64,000 nt of DNA from Nicoliella spurrieriana. GTDB lineage: Bacteria; Bacillota; Bacilli; Lactobacillales; Lactobacillaceae. Of the stretch, positions 8,705-17,625 are shown piece by piece. The stretch covers positions 930,001-994,000 of the forward strand of contig NZ_CP093361.1 of NCBI RefSeq assembly GCF_023380205.1, written 5' to 3'. Position 1 is the first letter of the stretch, and each line of letters opens with the position of its first letter. Under the pieces are notes generated by a model, which was given only the letters and a program-made list of their open reading frames with translations, made no database searches and had not been told where the DNA came from. The position numbers were made by a program, and so were the translations under genes.

Positions 8705-9775
8705 ATGGACCAACGAATGAAGGCGTTGCGTAAGCAAATGCGATTGCTTGGCGTTAACAGCATGGTCATCACCGATGCATTTAACCTGTTGTACCTAAGC
8801 GGGTTTCATGGGTTACCCGGTGATGGGTGTTTTGTGGTTACTGCGCAGCGGGCGGTATTGATTACTGATAGTCGCTATGAGACCGAAATGGTCGCACGGT
8901 TGGCGAATGCGCCGATCGAACTGGAAATTACCAGGGACTACTACGCCAGTGCTTACAATGAGCTAGCTACCGAGCCTGGCACGGTCGGCTTTGAGAACTC
9001 ATTGCAATTTGCTACATATGAAGAATTAAAACAATTATTTGGTGACCGGCTGGTCGCGGTTGATAACGTCGTTGAAAAATTACGGTTCGTTAAGGACCAA
9101 AATGAAATTATGACCATCAAGAAAAGTTGTCAACTAGCTGATGAAGCGTATGCTGCGATGCTCCACTATGTCCATGCGGGACTCAAGGAACGCGATGTCG
9201 AGCGATTCTTATTTGACTGGTTGACTAGTCATGGTGCTAGCAAACCCAGTTTTGATACGATCGTAGTCAGTGGCTACCGCTCGGCACTGCCCCACGGGAC
9301 GGCATCCGATAAGGTGATTCGAACTGGTGAGTTGGTAACGGTTGATTTTGGCTTTTACTACCGTGACTACACGTTCGATATGACCAGGACGTTTGCGGTG
9401 GGGGAACCGGGCGCTGAACTACGGCGGGTGTATGCCGTGGTGCAAGCAGCTCAATCGAAGATGATCCAAGCCATGCACAGTGGCGCTGATACGACTAGCG
9501 TGGATGCCGCAGCTCGTCAATACATTGCCCAGCAGGGGTATGGTGATTACTTTGGGCATGGCAGTGGCCACGGGATTGGCTTAGATATTCATGAACAACC
9601 AGTGATGGGTCCGAACCGCCACCACCAACTGCATGCCGGGTACGTGATGACCGCTGAGCCGGGGATTTATTTGCCGGGCAAGGGTGGCGTTAGGATTGAA
9701 GATGACGTTTTAATCAAGGGCAGTGGTTTTGAACTGTTGACCCATAGTAACCGCGATTTAATTGTAATTGAATAG
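8705..9775 (+). CDS. pepQ: Xaa-Pro dipeptidase / aminopeptidase, metallopeptidase family M24B
   Basis: 356 residues, two-domain creatinase fold: an N-terminal domain (1-125) and a C-terminal pita-bread domain. Metal ligands can be read: Asp in VTVDFGFYYRDYTFDMTRTF, His in GHGSGHGIGLDIHE, Glu in TAEPGIY and Glu in GGVRIEDDV. Cleaves the imido bond of X-Pro dipeptides (PepQ) or N-terminal X-Pro (PepP); length favours the PepQ/YqhT type. SD GGTGAGG. The next gene, oppA, starts 21 bases after the stop, so peptide binding and proline-peptide cleavage appear to be cotranscribed. Choice between dipeptidase and aminopeptidase is not resolved. Confidence 0.88.
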   Translation: MDQRMKALRKQMRLLGVNSMVITDAFNLLYLSGFHGLPGDGCFVVTAQRAVLITDSRYETEMVARLANAPIELEITRDYYASAYNELATEPGTVGFENSLQFATYEELKQLFGDRLVAVDNVVEKLRFVKDQNEIMTIKKSCQLADEAYAAMLHYVHAGLKERDVERFLFDWLTSHGASKPSFDTIVVSGYRSALPHGTASDKVIRTGELVTVDFGFYYRDYTFDMTRTFAVGEPGAELRRVYAVVQAAQSKMIQAMHSGADTTSVDAAARQYIAQQGYGDYFGHGSGHGIGLDIHEQPVMGPNRHHQLHAGYVMTAEPGIYLPGKGGVRIEDDVLIKGSGFELLTHSNRDLIVIE

Positions 9776-9796
9776 AAATTAATTGGAGATGGTGAA

Positions 9797-11434
9797 ATGA
9801 AAGTAAGTTCAGTTGTAAAGGTCTCAAGCGTTGCATTAGTGGCAATGTTGGGCCTAGCTGCCTGTGGCAGTAATAATAGTAGTACTACCGGGAATACCAA
9901 GACGTTGACGTTCCAAGAATCAGCGAACTTGCCCACCCTTGATCCTTCACTTGCGACCGATAGCGTGAGTGCGCGGACCCTTGATAATAGTAATGAAGGG
10001 TTATTGATGATTGGAAGCGACAATAAGGTCGAACCAGGGGTCGCCAAGAGTTATTCCGTTTCGAAGGATGGAAAAACCTATACATTCAATCTGCGGAAAT
10101 CAAAGTGGAGTAATGGCTCCGATGTAACGGCACAGGACTTTGTTTATGGAATTAGACGAACTGCCAATCCCAAAACGGCGTCACAATATTCATACTTATT
10201 GGATCACGTTAAGAACTATACTGCCATTTCAAAGAAGCAATTGCCAGTTTCTTCGCTCGGCGTGAAGGCGGAAGGCAAATATAAGTTAGTCGTAACGCTT
10301 GCCAAGCCACAAAGTTACTTTAAATACATTGCAACCATGACGCCATTGTTCCCACAATCACAAAAGGTGGTCGAAAAGGATGGCTCCGCATACGGAACCA
10401 AGAGTAGTGAACAGGTTTATAACGGTCCTTACAAGGTAACTGGTTGGAATGGGACTAACGATAGCTGGAAGCTGACTAGAAATAAGGAATACTATAATAA
10501 CGACAAGACCAAGTTGGATAATATTAAATTCGTGGTGTCAAAGGATGCCGGAACCACTTTGAACCAATACCAAGCTGGGAAGTTCGATGTGGCCACCCTC
10601 TCTGGAAAACAACAGGTGAATAGCTTTAAGAACTCACCAGAGCTAAAGAAGTTACCGCAAGCAGCGACCTACTATGTTGAAATGAACCAAAAGAAAGTCC
10701 CAGAACTACGGAATGCAAATATTAGGAAGGCATTATCATTAGCGATCGACCGGAAGGCATTGACGAACGATGTTTTAGGGGATGGTTCGTTGCCAGCTAA
10801 GGGACTAGTCCCAACCAAGTTAGCTAAGCATAACGGGACTGATTTTGCGGATGCCGCAGAGGATTCCAATGCTACTAGTAATGATGTTTCATATAACTTG
10901 GCAGCAGCTAAGAAGTACTGGGCCAAGGGGTTGAAGGAAGTCGGTAAGAAGAGCTTAAGCCTAACCCTACTGGCTGATGATACGCCAAACGGGACCAAGA
11001 CGACCGAAACATTGCAAAGTGACTTAACGAAGTTACCAGGCCTAAAGATTACGAACCAAAACCTACCGTATAAGACCCGGTTGAACTACTCCGTTAGTGG
11101 TAAGTTTGATTTAGTTGTCAGTGCATGGATTGCTGATTATCCTGATCCAGTGACGTTCTTACAACTATTTACGACTAATAACGCCTATAATAATGGGCAC
11201 TGGAGTAACACAAAGTACGATACGTTAATGGATAACGCTGAGGGTAAGGATGCCAATAACGTTAACAAACGTTGGAACGACATGGTCGACGCTGAGAAAG
11301 TCTTGATGAGCAACGATGGAATTATTCCACTTTATCAATCAGTTAGACCGCAAGTCCAAAAGAGTAACGTGAAGGGAATCCAATACTCACCAACTGGAGC
11401 TGGATTTAACTTCCGGGAAACCTATATTAAATAA
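9797..11434 (+). CDS. oppA: Oligopeptide-binding lipoprotein OppA, copy 1
   Basis: 545 residues, extracytoplasmic solute-binding protein family 5. Signal peptide with lipobox LAAC (Cys 23) for lipid anchoring to the membrane, then a Ser/Asn linker and the SBP_5 domain. Captures oligopeptides for the OppBCDF importer. It shares most residues with the next gene, including identical long runs (VAKSYSVSKDGKTYTFNLRK), so the two are tandem paralogs. It is 21 bases downstream of pepQ and ends at a strong terminator, so it is transcribed separately from oppBCDF. Codons here are richer in C/G at third positions (ACC, GTC) than in copy 2. Confidence 0.95.
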   Translation: MKVSSVVKVSSVALVAMLGLAACGSNNSSTTGNTKTLTFQESANLPTLDPSLATDSVSARTLDNSNEGLLMIGSDNKVEPGVAKSYSVSKDGKTYTFNLRKSKWSNGSDVTAQDFVYGIRRTANPKTASQYSYLLDHVKNYTAISKKQLPVSSLGVKAEGKYKLVVTLAKPQSYFKYIATMTPLFPQSQKVVEKDGSAYGTKSSEQVYNGPYKVTGWNGTNDSWKLTRNKEYYNNDKTKLDNIKFVVSKDAGTTLNQYQAGKFDVATLSGKQQVNSFKNSPELKKLPQAATYYVEMNQKKVPELRNANIRKALSLAIDRKALTNDVLGDGSLPAKGLVPTKLAKHNGTDFADAAEDSNATSNDVSYNLAAAKKYWAKGLKEVGKKSLSLTLLADDTPNGTKTTETLQSDLTKLPGLKITNQNLPYKTRLNYSVSGKFDLVVSAWIADYPDPVTFLQLFTTNNAYNNGHWSNTKYDTLMDNAEGKDANNVNKRWNDMVDAEKVLMSNDGIIPLYQSVRPQVQKSNVKGIQYSPTGAGFNFRETYIK

Positions 11435-11441
11435 TTGAAGT

Positions 11442-11478
11442 AGTGATGTCAGCAAAAAAATTGCTAACATCACTATTT
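11442..11478 (+). terminator. Terminator after oppA copy 1
   Basis: AGTGATGTcAGCAA / TTGCTaACATCACT stem with A-rich loop, followed by ATTTTATTT. Confidence 0.85.
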
Positions 11479-11573
11479 TATTTGGGAGTGCATGAATACC
11501 TTGTTTACAACCTTTTACGCTGATTTTACGGGATGTTAAATGATGCTACATTAAAATAAAATGTGAATAAGTA

Positions 11574-11602
11574 TTGATTTTAGTTAAAAATTAATTTATG
11601 AT
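11574..11602 (+). promoter_or_regulatory. Promoter for oppA copy 2 and opp operon
   Basis: TTGATT, 17-base spacer, TATGAT, in an AT-rich stretch about 66 bases before the ATG. Confidence 0.65.
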
Positions 11603-11667
11603 TAAAAGCAATCAAAACATTCAATTCACCGTTGTGGACTACCATGATGGTGTAAGGGGGATTCTGT

Positions 11668-13308
11668 ATGAAGTTAAAGACGTTAGCAAAGGTCGGTAGT
11701 GTTACATTAGTTACCGCCCTCGGACTAGCTGCCTGTGGAAGCAGTAACAGCAGCAGCGAATCCGGAAGTACTAAGACATTAACCTGGCAGGAGTCAGCAA
11801 ACTTGCCAACACTTGATCCATCAAAGGCTACGGATAACGTAAGTATGCGTACCCTTAACAACAGTAATGAAGGACTTTTGATGGTCGGTAACGACAACAA
11901 GGTTCAACCAGGGGTTGCTAAGAGCTATTCCGTTTCTAAGGATGGGAAGACTTACACCTTTAATTTACGGAAGTCAAAATGGAGCGATGGCTCAGAATTG
12001 ACTGCCAAGGACTTCGTCTATGGAATCCAAAGAACCGCTAATCCAAAGACGGCTTCACAATATTCATACTTATTAGATCACGTTAAGAATTATGAAGCAG
12101 TTTCTAAGAAACAAATGCCAGTTTCTTCACTGGGTGTCAAGGCGGAGGGTAATTATAAATTGGTAATTACACTTTCCAAGCCACAAAGCTACTTTAAGTA
12201 CATCGTTGCAATGTCACCTCTATACCCACAATCAGAAAAGGCCGTTAAGAAGTATGGTTCTGCTTACGGGACTAAGAGTGCCGATCAAGTTTATAACGGA
12301 CCTTACAAGGTGACTGGTTGGACCGGTACTAATGATTCATGGACTTTAACTCGTAATAAGGATTACTACAACAATAGTAAGACGAAGTTGGATAAGGTTA
12401 AGTTTACTGTTTCTAAGGATGCAGGAACTACTTTGAACCAATATCAAGCTGGTAAGTTTGATGTTGCAACCCTTTCTGGGAAACAACAAGTAAATAACTT
12501 TAAGAATTCCCCACAACTACACGATTTGAAGCAATCATCGATGTGGTATCTAGAAATGAACCAAAAGAGTAACCCAGTGTTGAAGAATGAAAACATCAGA
12601 AAAGCAATTTCACTGGCAATTGATCGGAAGGCACTTACTAAGGATGTCTTAGGAGACGGTTCTACTCCTGCTAAGGGATTAGTTCCAACTGGGTTAGCTT
12701 CTCATGATGGTAAGGACTTCGCAGATGCAGCTGAAGATAGTAATGAAACTACAAATGATGTATCTTACAACTTGGCTGAAGCTAAGAAGTACTGGGCAAA
12801 GGGATTGAAAGAAGTTGGCAAGAAGAGCGTTAGTTTAGGCTTGCTGGCTGATGATACTCCTACTGCCACTAAGAATACCGAAGCAATCCAAAGTGACCTT
12901 ACTAAGTTACCTGGTTTGAAGATTACGAACCAAAACTTACCATTTAAGACTCGTTTAACTAACTCTCAAAACGGTAAGTTTGACTTAGTACTAAGTGGTT
13001 GGAATGGTGATTATCCAGACCCAATTACATTCTTAGATCTATTTACTTCAGACAATGCTTACAACAATGGTCATTGGAAGAATGCTGAATACGACAAGTA
13101 CGTTAGTGATGCAGAAGGCAAGGATGCTAACAATGCTGGTAAGCGTTGGGATGATCTTGTAAATGCTGAAAAGGTCTTGATGGATAATGCCGGAATCGTT
13201 CCACTTTATCAACCAGTATTATCACAGGTTCGGAAAGATAACGTTAAGGGCCTTGAATACTCAACTACTGGTCCTGGATTTAACTTCCGTGACACTTACA
13301 TCAAATAA
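11668..13308 (+). CDS. oppA: Oligopeptide-binding lipoprotein OppA, copy 2
   Basis: 546 residues, SBP family 5, lipobox LAAC with Cys 23 and a Ser-rich linker. Collinear with copy 1 along the whole length; differences cluster in places likely to shape peptide preference (for example around residues 290-300). Codon choice differs strongly: copy 2 prefers A/T-ending codons (ACT, GTT, AAG with GGT), the pattern of highly expressed genes such as rpoB in this window. It has its own promoter, and a long hairpin separates it from oppB. This suggests copy 2 is the abundant binding protein of the operon. AAGGGGGAT SD. Confidence 0.95.
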   Translation: MKLKTLAKVGSVTLVTALGLAACGSSNSSSESGSTKTLTWQESANLPTLDPSKATDNVSMRTLNNSNEGLLMVGNDNKVQPGVAKSYSVSKDGKTYTFNLRKSKWSDGSELTAKDFVYGIQRTANPKTASQYSYLLDHVKNYEAVSKKQMPVSSLGVKAEGNYKLVITLSKPQSYFKYIVAMSPLYPQSEKAVKKYGSAYGTKSADQVYNGPYKVTGWTGTNDSWTLTRNKDYYNNSKTKLDKVKFTVSKDAGTTLNQYQAGKFDVATLSGKQQVNNFKNSPQLHDLKQSSMWYLEMNQKSNPVLKNENIRKAISLAIDRKALTKDVLGDGSTPAKGLVPTGLASHDGKDFADAAEDSNETTNDVSYNLAEAKKYWAKGLKEVGKKSVSLGLLADDTPTATKNTEAIQSDLTKLPGLKITNQNLPFKTRLTNSQNGKFDLVLSGWNGDYPDPITFLDLFTSDNAYNNGHWKNAEYDKYVSDAEGKDANNAGKRWDDLVNAEKVLMDNAGIVPLYQPVLSQVRKDNVKGLEYSTTGPGFNFRDTYIK

Positions 13309-13325
13309 AAGTTATAATTAATATT

Positions 13326-13367
13326 AGCCAAAAGTAATATCATTATAATATTGATATTACTTTTGCT
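13326..13367 (+). terminator. Leaky terminator / attenuator between oppA and oppB
   Basis: Stem of about 13-15 bp (AAAAGTAATATC / GATATTACTTTT, extendable by AGC/GCT with one bulge), followed only by a weak ATTTT run. Lies between binding protein and permease genes, where partial readthrough would give more OppA than OppBCDF. Confidence 0.7.
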
Positions 13368-13405
13368 ATTTTAAAGCTCAATTATCAGATTGCGAGGGGA
13401 TTTTA

Positions 13406-14335
13406 ATGGTAAAGTACCTTAGTAAGCGTGTGTTCTACCTGGTGTTAACTCTGTTCATCGTGACGACGGTAACGTTCTTCATGATGAAGTTAATGCCCGG
13501 AACACCGCTAACTAACCAAGAAAAGTTATCACCATCTGAAATTCATACGATTTACCAACAATATGGTTTGGATAAGCCAGTGTGGGTACAATACTTGAAT
13601 TACCTGGGTGGTGCGATTACTGGTAACTTTGGAACATCATTCCAGTTCAGTGATCAACCAGTGTCATATTTAATCTTTAGCCGGATCGGCGCTTCATTAC
13701 AATTAGGGATTCAAGCCATGGTCATCGGGGTGTTAGCCGGAATCGTGGTGGGTTCCATTGGAGCTATCAAACGGAATACCTGGGTTGATACTACGACTAC
13801 GATTATTTCAATTCTCGGGGTGTCAGTGCCATCATTCGTGTTAGCCGTGCTGTTACAAAACTGGTTCGGACTCCAACTCCGTTGGTTCCCAATCGCTGAA
13901 TGGGGTGGCCCTAGTTATACGGTCCTCCCAACCCTAGCGTTGGCTGCGTTACCATTCGCTGAAACGGCCCGGTTCATGCGGACCGAAATGATCGATGTTT
14001 TGAGTTCTGACTACATCGAATTAGCAAAGGCCAAGGGGCTCGGGCAAACTGGAATTATCTATCACCATGCACTGCGGAATAGTTTGATTCCAATTATTAC
14101 CATCATTGGACCATTGGCGGTTAACATCATGACCGGTTCAATGGTTGTTGAAAACATCTTCTCAATCCCAGGAATTGGGGAACAATTCGTTAAGTCGATC
14201 TTGACGAATGACTATCCTACCATCATGGGGCTGACGATTATGTATAGTTTCATGCTCTGTGTGGTCCTATTGATTACCGATATTGTTTACGGAATCATTG
14301 ATCCAAGAATTAGAATTACAGGAAAGAAGGGATAA
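13406..14335 (+). CDS. oppB: Oligopeptide ABC transporter permease OppB
   Basis: 309 residues, membrane protein with six helices of the BPD_transp_1 fold. N-terminal helix ends in TFFMMKLMPGTP, the usual OppB start. The cytoplasmic coupling loop is visible as EAA-type sequence DYIELAKAKGLGQTGIIYHHALRNS. Forms the membrane channel with OppC. SD GAGGGGAT before the ATG. Followed after 3 bases by oppC. Confidence 0.96.
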   Translation: MVKYLSKRVFYLVLTLFIVTTVTFFMMKLMPGTPLTNQEKLSPSEIHTIYQQYGLDKPVWVQYLNYLGGAITGNFGTSFQFSDQPVSYLIFSRIGASLQLGIQAMVIGVLAGIVVGSIGAIKRNTWVDTTTTIISILGVSVPSFVLAVLLQNWFGLQLRWFPIAEWGGPSYTVLPTLALAALPFAETARFMRTEMIDVLSSDYIELAKAKGLGQTGIIYHHALRNSLIPIITIIGPLAVNIMTGSMVVENIFSIPGIGEQFVKSILTNDYPTIMGLTIMYSFMLCVVLLITDIVYGIIDPRIRITGKKG

Positions 14336-14338
14336 TCG

Positions 14339-15370
14339 ATGGCAGAAAAAGAAAATCATCAATTACCAGCCGATGCGTTTGACCGCTTACCTGATGGTGC
14401 GCATCTGGATAGTGAAAAAATCGCTGCGCCATCATTGACCTTCCTGCAGGACTCTTGGCGCCGCTTAAAACAAAATAAGGCGGCCATGATATCATTGGTC
14501 ATCTTAGTGATTCTATTTATCTTAGCGTTTGGTTCATTAATTTGGTCCCCCGCAAATCCGAATGCGACGAACCCGGGCCACGCGAACCTCCCACCACGGA
14601 TTCCATTCCTTGAATTTATCCCCGGATTTGACGGGACGTTAGTTCAAAGCGGAAGCCGGGTAAATGCTTATGCCCAAGCCCACGTTGCCAATGGCGTCAA
14701 CTACTGGCTGGGAACTGACTACCTAGGGCGGGACTTGCTTTCTAGAATTTTATACGGGACACGAATCTCGCTTACGATTGCAATTGTAGCAACGTTCTTT
14801 GATTTAACGATCGGGATTGCCTACGGGATGTACTCAGGCCTTAAGGGTGGTGCCGTTGATAACGTAATGCAACGGATTATTGAAATCATGCTCTCAATTC
14901 CAAACTTGATCGTAATGGTATTGTTAATCTTGATTTTAAAGCCAGGAATGACTGCCATCATCATCGCAATCGCCTTTACCAGTTGGATTAATATGGCCCG
15001 GTTGATTCGGGCCCAGACGTTGGAATTAAAGGACCAAGAATTCGTGTTGGCTGCTAGAACACTGGGCGAAAGTCAGTGGAAGATTGCTACTAAGCACTTG
15101 CTGCCAAACCTATCCAGTGTGATCATCATCAACACGATGTTCACGATTCCAAATGCCATCTTCTTCGAAGCATTCCTTTCCTACATCGGGATTGGGATTT
15201 CCGCACCCAAGGCTTCATTGGGGACGTTAATCAACAATGGTCAACAAAACTTCCAGTTCTTACCATATCAAATGTGGGGACCAGCAGTTGTTTTGATCAT
15301 CTTGATGCTCGCCTTCAATATCTTAGGTGATGGAATGCGTGATGCCTTCGATCCAAAATCTAGAAAGTAG
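14339..15370 (+). CDS. oppC: Oligopeptide ABC transporter permease OppC
   Basis: 343 residues. Soluble N-terminal tail, helix 1 (KAAMISLVILVILFILAFG), a long extracytoplasmic loop with NYWLGTDYLGRDLLSRILYG typical of OppC, then the BPD_transp_1 core with coupling loop EFVLAARTLGESQWKIATKH. Partner of OppB. SD in the end of oppB (AAGAAGGGAT); genes are 3 bases apart, so translation is likely coupled. Confidence 0.96.
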   Translation: MAEKENHQLPADAFDRLPDGAHLDSEKIAAPSLTFLQDSWRRLKQNKAAMISLVILVILFILAFGSLIWSPANPNATNPGHANLPPRIPFLEFIPGFDGTLVQSGSRVNAYAQAHVANGVNYWLGTDYLGRDLLSRILYGTRISLTIAIVATFFDLTIGIAYGMYSGLKGGAVDNVMQRIIEIMLSIPNLIVMVLLILILKPGMTAIIIAIAFTSWINMARLIRAQTLELKDQEFVLAARTLGESQWKIATKHLLPNLSSVIIINTMFTIPNAIFFEAFLSYIGIGISAPKASLGTLINNGQQNFQFLPYQMWGPAVVLIILMLAFNILGDGMRDAFDPKSRK

Positions 15371-15383
15371 GTGCTAATTTACG

Positions 15384-16457
15384 ATGGAAAACCAAAATGA
15401 TATTCTAGAAGTACGTGATTTAAAAGTAAATTTTGATACTTACGCTGGAGAGGTCAAGGCCATTCGTGACGTTAGCTTCGACTTGAAAAAGGGTGAGACC
15501 CTAGCAATCGTTGGGGAGTCTGGTTCCGGTAAAACGGTTACCACCCGTACGATCATGGGGCTCATGGCTAACAATGCTAAGGTTGCTGGCGGAAGTATTA
15601 AGTATAAAGACAAAGAACTATTAAAGTTAAGTGAAAAGGAATTGAGTGAATTACGGGGGAACGACATCGCCGAAATTTTCCAAGATCCAATGACTTCACT
15701 GGACCCAACCATGAAGATTGGGCGCCAGGTGGCTGAACCATTGATGATTCATCAAGGCCTAGATAAGAAGACCGCAATGGCCAAGGCACTGAAGATGCTT
15801 CAATTGGTTGGAATTACTAACGCTGAAGCACGGATTAACGACTTCCCACACCAATTTTCAGGTGGGATGCGGCAACGGATCGTGATTGCGATTGCGTTGG
15901 TCAATAATCCTGAAATCATCATTGCCGATGAACCAACGACCGCGTTGGATGTTACGATTCAAGCGAAAATTTTGGATTTAATGAACGAATTGAAGACTAA
16001 AATTGATACTTCAATTATTTTCATTACCCATGATTTAGGGGTCGTTGCTGGAATGGCCGATCGAGTGGCCGTAATGTATGCCGGTAAGATCGTTGAATAC
16101 GGAACCGTTGACGAAATTTTCTACAATCCAAAGCATCCATACACGTGGGGACTGTTGAATTCAATGCCGACCGTTAATACCAAAAAGAATGCGTTACCAT
16201 CGATTCCAGGGACCCCACCAGATTTATTGGAGCCACCAAAGGGGGATGCATTTGCACCCCGGAATCCATATGTCTTGAAGATCGATACATTGGAACAACC
16301 ACCGTTCTTTAAGGTTAGTGATACCCACTATGCCGCTACTTGGCTATTGGATAAACGGGCGCCTAAGGTTACCCCGCCAGAGCAAATTGTAGAACGACAA
16401 AGGACCTATGCTAAACTAAAGGGTTTGACCCTAGAACAAGTTCAGGGAGGTGAATAG
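15384..16457 (+). CDS. oppD: Oligopeptide ABC transporter ATPase OppD
   Basis: 357 residues. Walker A GESGSGKT, Q-loop in FQDPMTSLDP, ABC signature FSGGMRQR, Walker B IIIADEPTTALD, H-loop THDLG, then the oligopeptide C-terminal extension with PYTWGLLNSMP and a proline-rich stretch. Hydrolyses ATP to drive peptide import through OppBC. The C-terminal part lacks the four-Cys cluster of iron-sulfur OppD forms. Runs directly into oppF. Confidence 0.96.
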   Translation: MENQNDILEVRDLKVNFDTYAGEVKAIRDVSFDLKKGETLAIVGESGSGKTVTTRTIMGLMANNAKVAGGSIKYKDKELLKLSEKELSELRGNDIAEIFQDPMTSLDPTMKIGRQVAEPLMIHQGLDKKTAMAKALKMLQLVGITNAEARINDFPHQFSGGMRQRIVIAIALVNNPEIIIADEPTTALDVTIQAKILDLMNELKTKIDTSIIFITHDLGVVAGMADRVAVMYAGKIVEYGTVDEIFYNPKHPYTWGLLNSMPTVNTKKNALPSIPGTPPDLLEPPKGDAFAPRNPYVLKIDTLEQPPFFKVSDTHYAATWLLDKRAPKVTPPEQIVERQRTYAKLKGLTLEQVQGGE

Positions 16458-16461
16458 GAAC

Positions 16462-17421
16462 ATGGAGAAGAAAAATGCACCGGTGATTTTGAACGTGGAA
16501 CATCTCAAACAGTATTTTAATATCACCAAGAAGGATGCCGTTAAGGCCGTTGATGATATTAGCTTTCACATTTTTAAGGGTGAAACCTTTGGATTAGTGG
16601 GGGAATCTGGTTCCGGTAAGACAACGACCGGCCGGGCGATTATTCGGTTGTACGAACCCACAGCGGGGAAGATCACCTTTGAAGATGAAGATGTTTCTAA
16701 GCTGAAGTCTAAGGCTCAGCTACAAAAATTCCGTCGTGATATTCAAATGATTTTCCAAGATCCCTACGCTTCTTTGAATCCACGGATGAAGGTCCGTGAT
16801 ATCATTGCTGAAGGAATCGACATTAACCACCTGGCAAAGGATGAAAATGATCGTAACCAACAGGTCGATGAACTATTACAAACCGTTGGGTTAAGTAAGG
16901 AACACGCTACCCGTTATCCCCACGAATTTTCAGGGGGGCAACGGCAACGGATTGGGATTGCCCGGGCGCTTGCGGTTAAGCCGAAGTTCATCATTGCTGA
17001 TGAACCCATTTCAGCCCTGGACGTTTCAATTCAAGCCCAGGTCGTGAACCTGCTTAAGAAGTTGCAAAATGAACGCGACTTGACCTTCTTGTTCATTGCC
17101 CATGATCTCTCAATGGTTAAATACATTAGTGATCGTATCGGGGTAATGCACTATGGTAAAATGCTAGAGATTGCGGATTCCGATGAACTATATGCGCATC
17201 CATTGCATGACTATACCCGGAGTTTATTATCATCCGTTCCGTTCCCGGATCCCGAATACGAACGGAATCGGAAGGTCATCGACTATGATGATGCTGAAGA
17301 ACATGATGGTAAGGAACGTTCGATGGTTGAAATCGCACCTGGCCACTTCGTTAGTGCTTCAGAAGATGAAATTCCTAAGTATCAGCAACGTTTGAACGAA
17401 AGTCCATTGTTTGACGATTAA
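16462..17421 (+). CDS. oppF: Oligopeptide ABC transporter ATPase OppF
   Basis: 319 residues from the ATG at 16462. A GTG at 16450 is in frame and would add four residues, but it lies inside the GGGAGG SD. Walker A GESGSGKT, signature FSGGQRQR, Walker B IIADEPISALD, H-loop AHDLS. Forms a heterodimer with OppD. The oppD stop and this start are 4 bases apart. A strong terminator closes the operon. Confidence 0.95.
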   Translation: MEKKNAPVILNVEHLKQYFNITKKDAVKAVDDISFHIFKGETFGLVGESGSGKTTTGRAIIRLYEPTAGKITFEDEDVSKLKSKAQLQKFRRDIQMIFQDPYASLNPRMKVRDIIAEGIDINHLAKDENDRNQQVDELLQTVGLSKEHATRYPHEFSGGQRQRIGIARALAVKPKFIIADEPISALDVSIQAQVVNLLKKLQNERDLTFLFIAHDLSMVKYISDRIGVMHYGKMLEIADSDELYAHPLHDYTRSLLSSVPFPDPEYERNRKVIDYDDAEEHDGKERSMVEIAPGHFVSASEDEIPKYQQRLNESPLFDD

Positions 17422-17426
17422 CATTA

Positions 17427-17467
17427 AGCACCGTTTTGATAATTAATTATCAAAGCGGTGCTTTTTT
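17427..17467 (+). terminator. Terminator of opp operon
   Basis: AGCACCG-TTTGATAA / TTATCAAA-CGGTGCT stem with TTTTTT. Confidence 0.92.
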
Positions 17468-17625
17468 AGTCGATTCGATTAGTCTAATTGGAAAATAAGT
17501 TGTTGGCAACGGTTAAAAAAATGGTAATAAGTTGTATAATAATTAGTATGCAATACTTAACTAATTAAATGAAATGTGGACTAACACCTCGTTTTTTGAC
17601 TTACATAAAAAGGGAGATATTTGAA
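17468..17625 (+). promoter_or_regulatory. Upstream region of giant surface protein gene
   Basis: Holds a TATAAT (17535-17540) preceded by only a weak -35 (GTTAAA at 17512, 17-base spacer), a 5' leader of about 80 bases and an AAGGGAGA SD. No operator-like palindrome seen. Confidence 0.45.
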
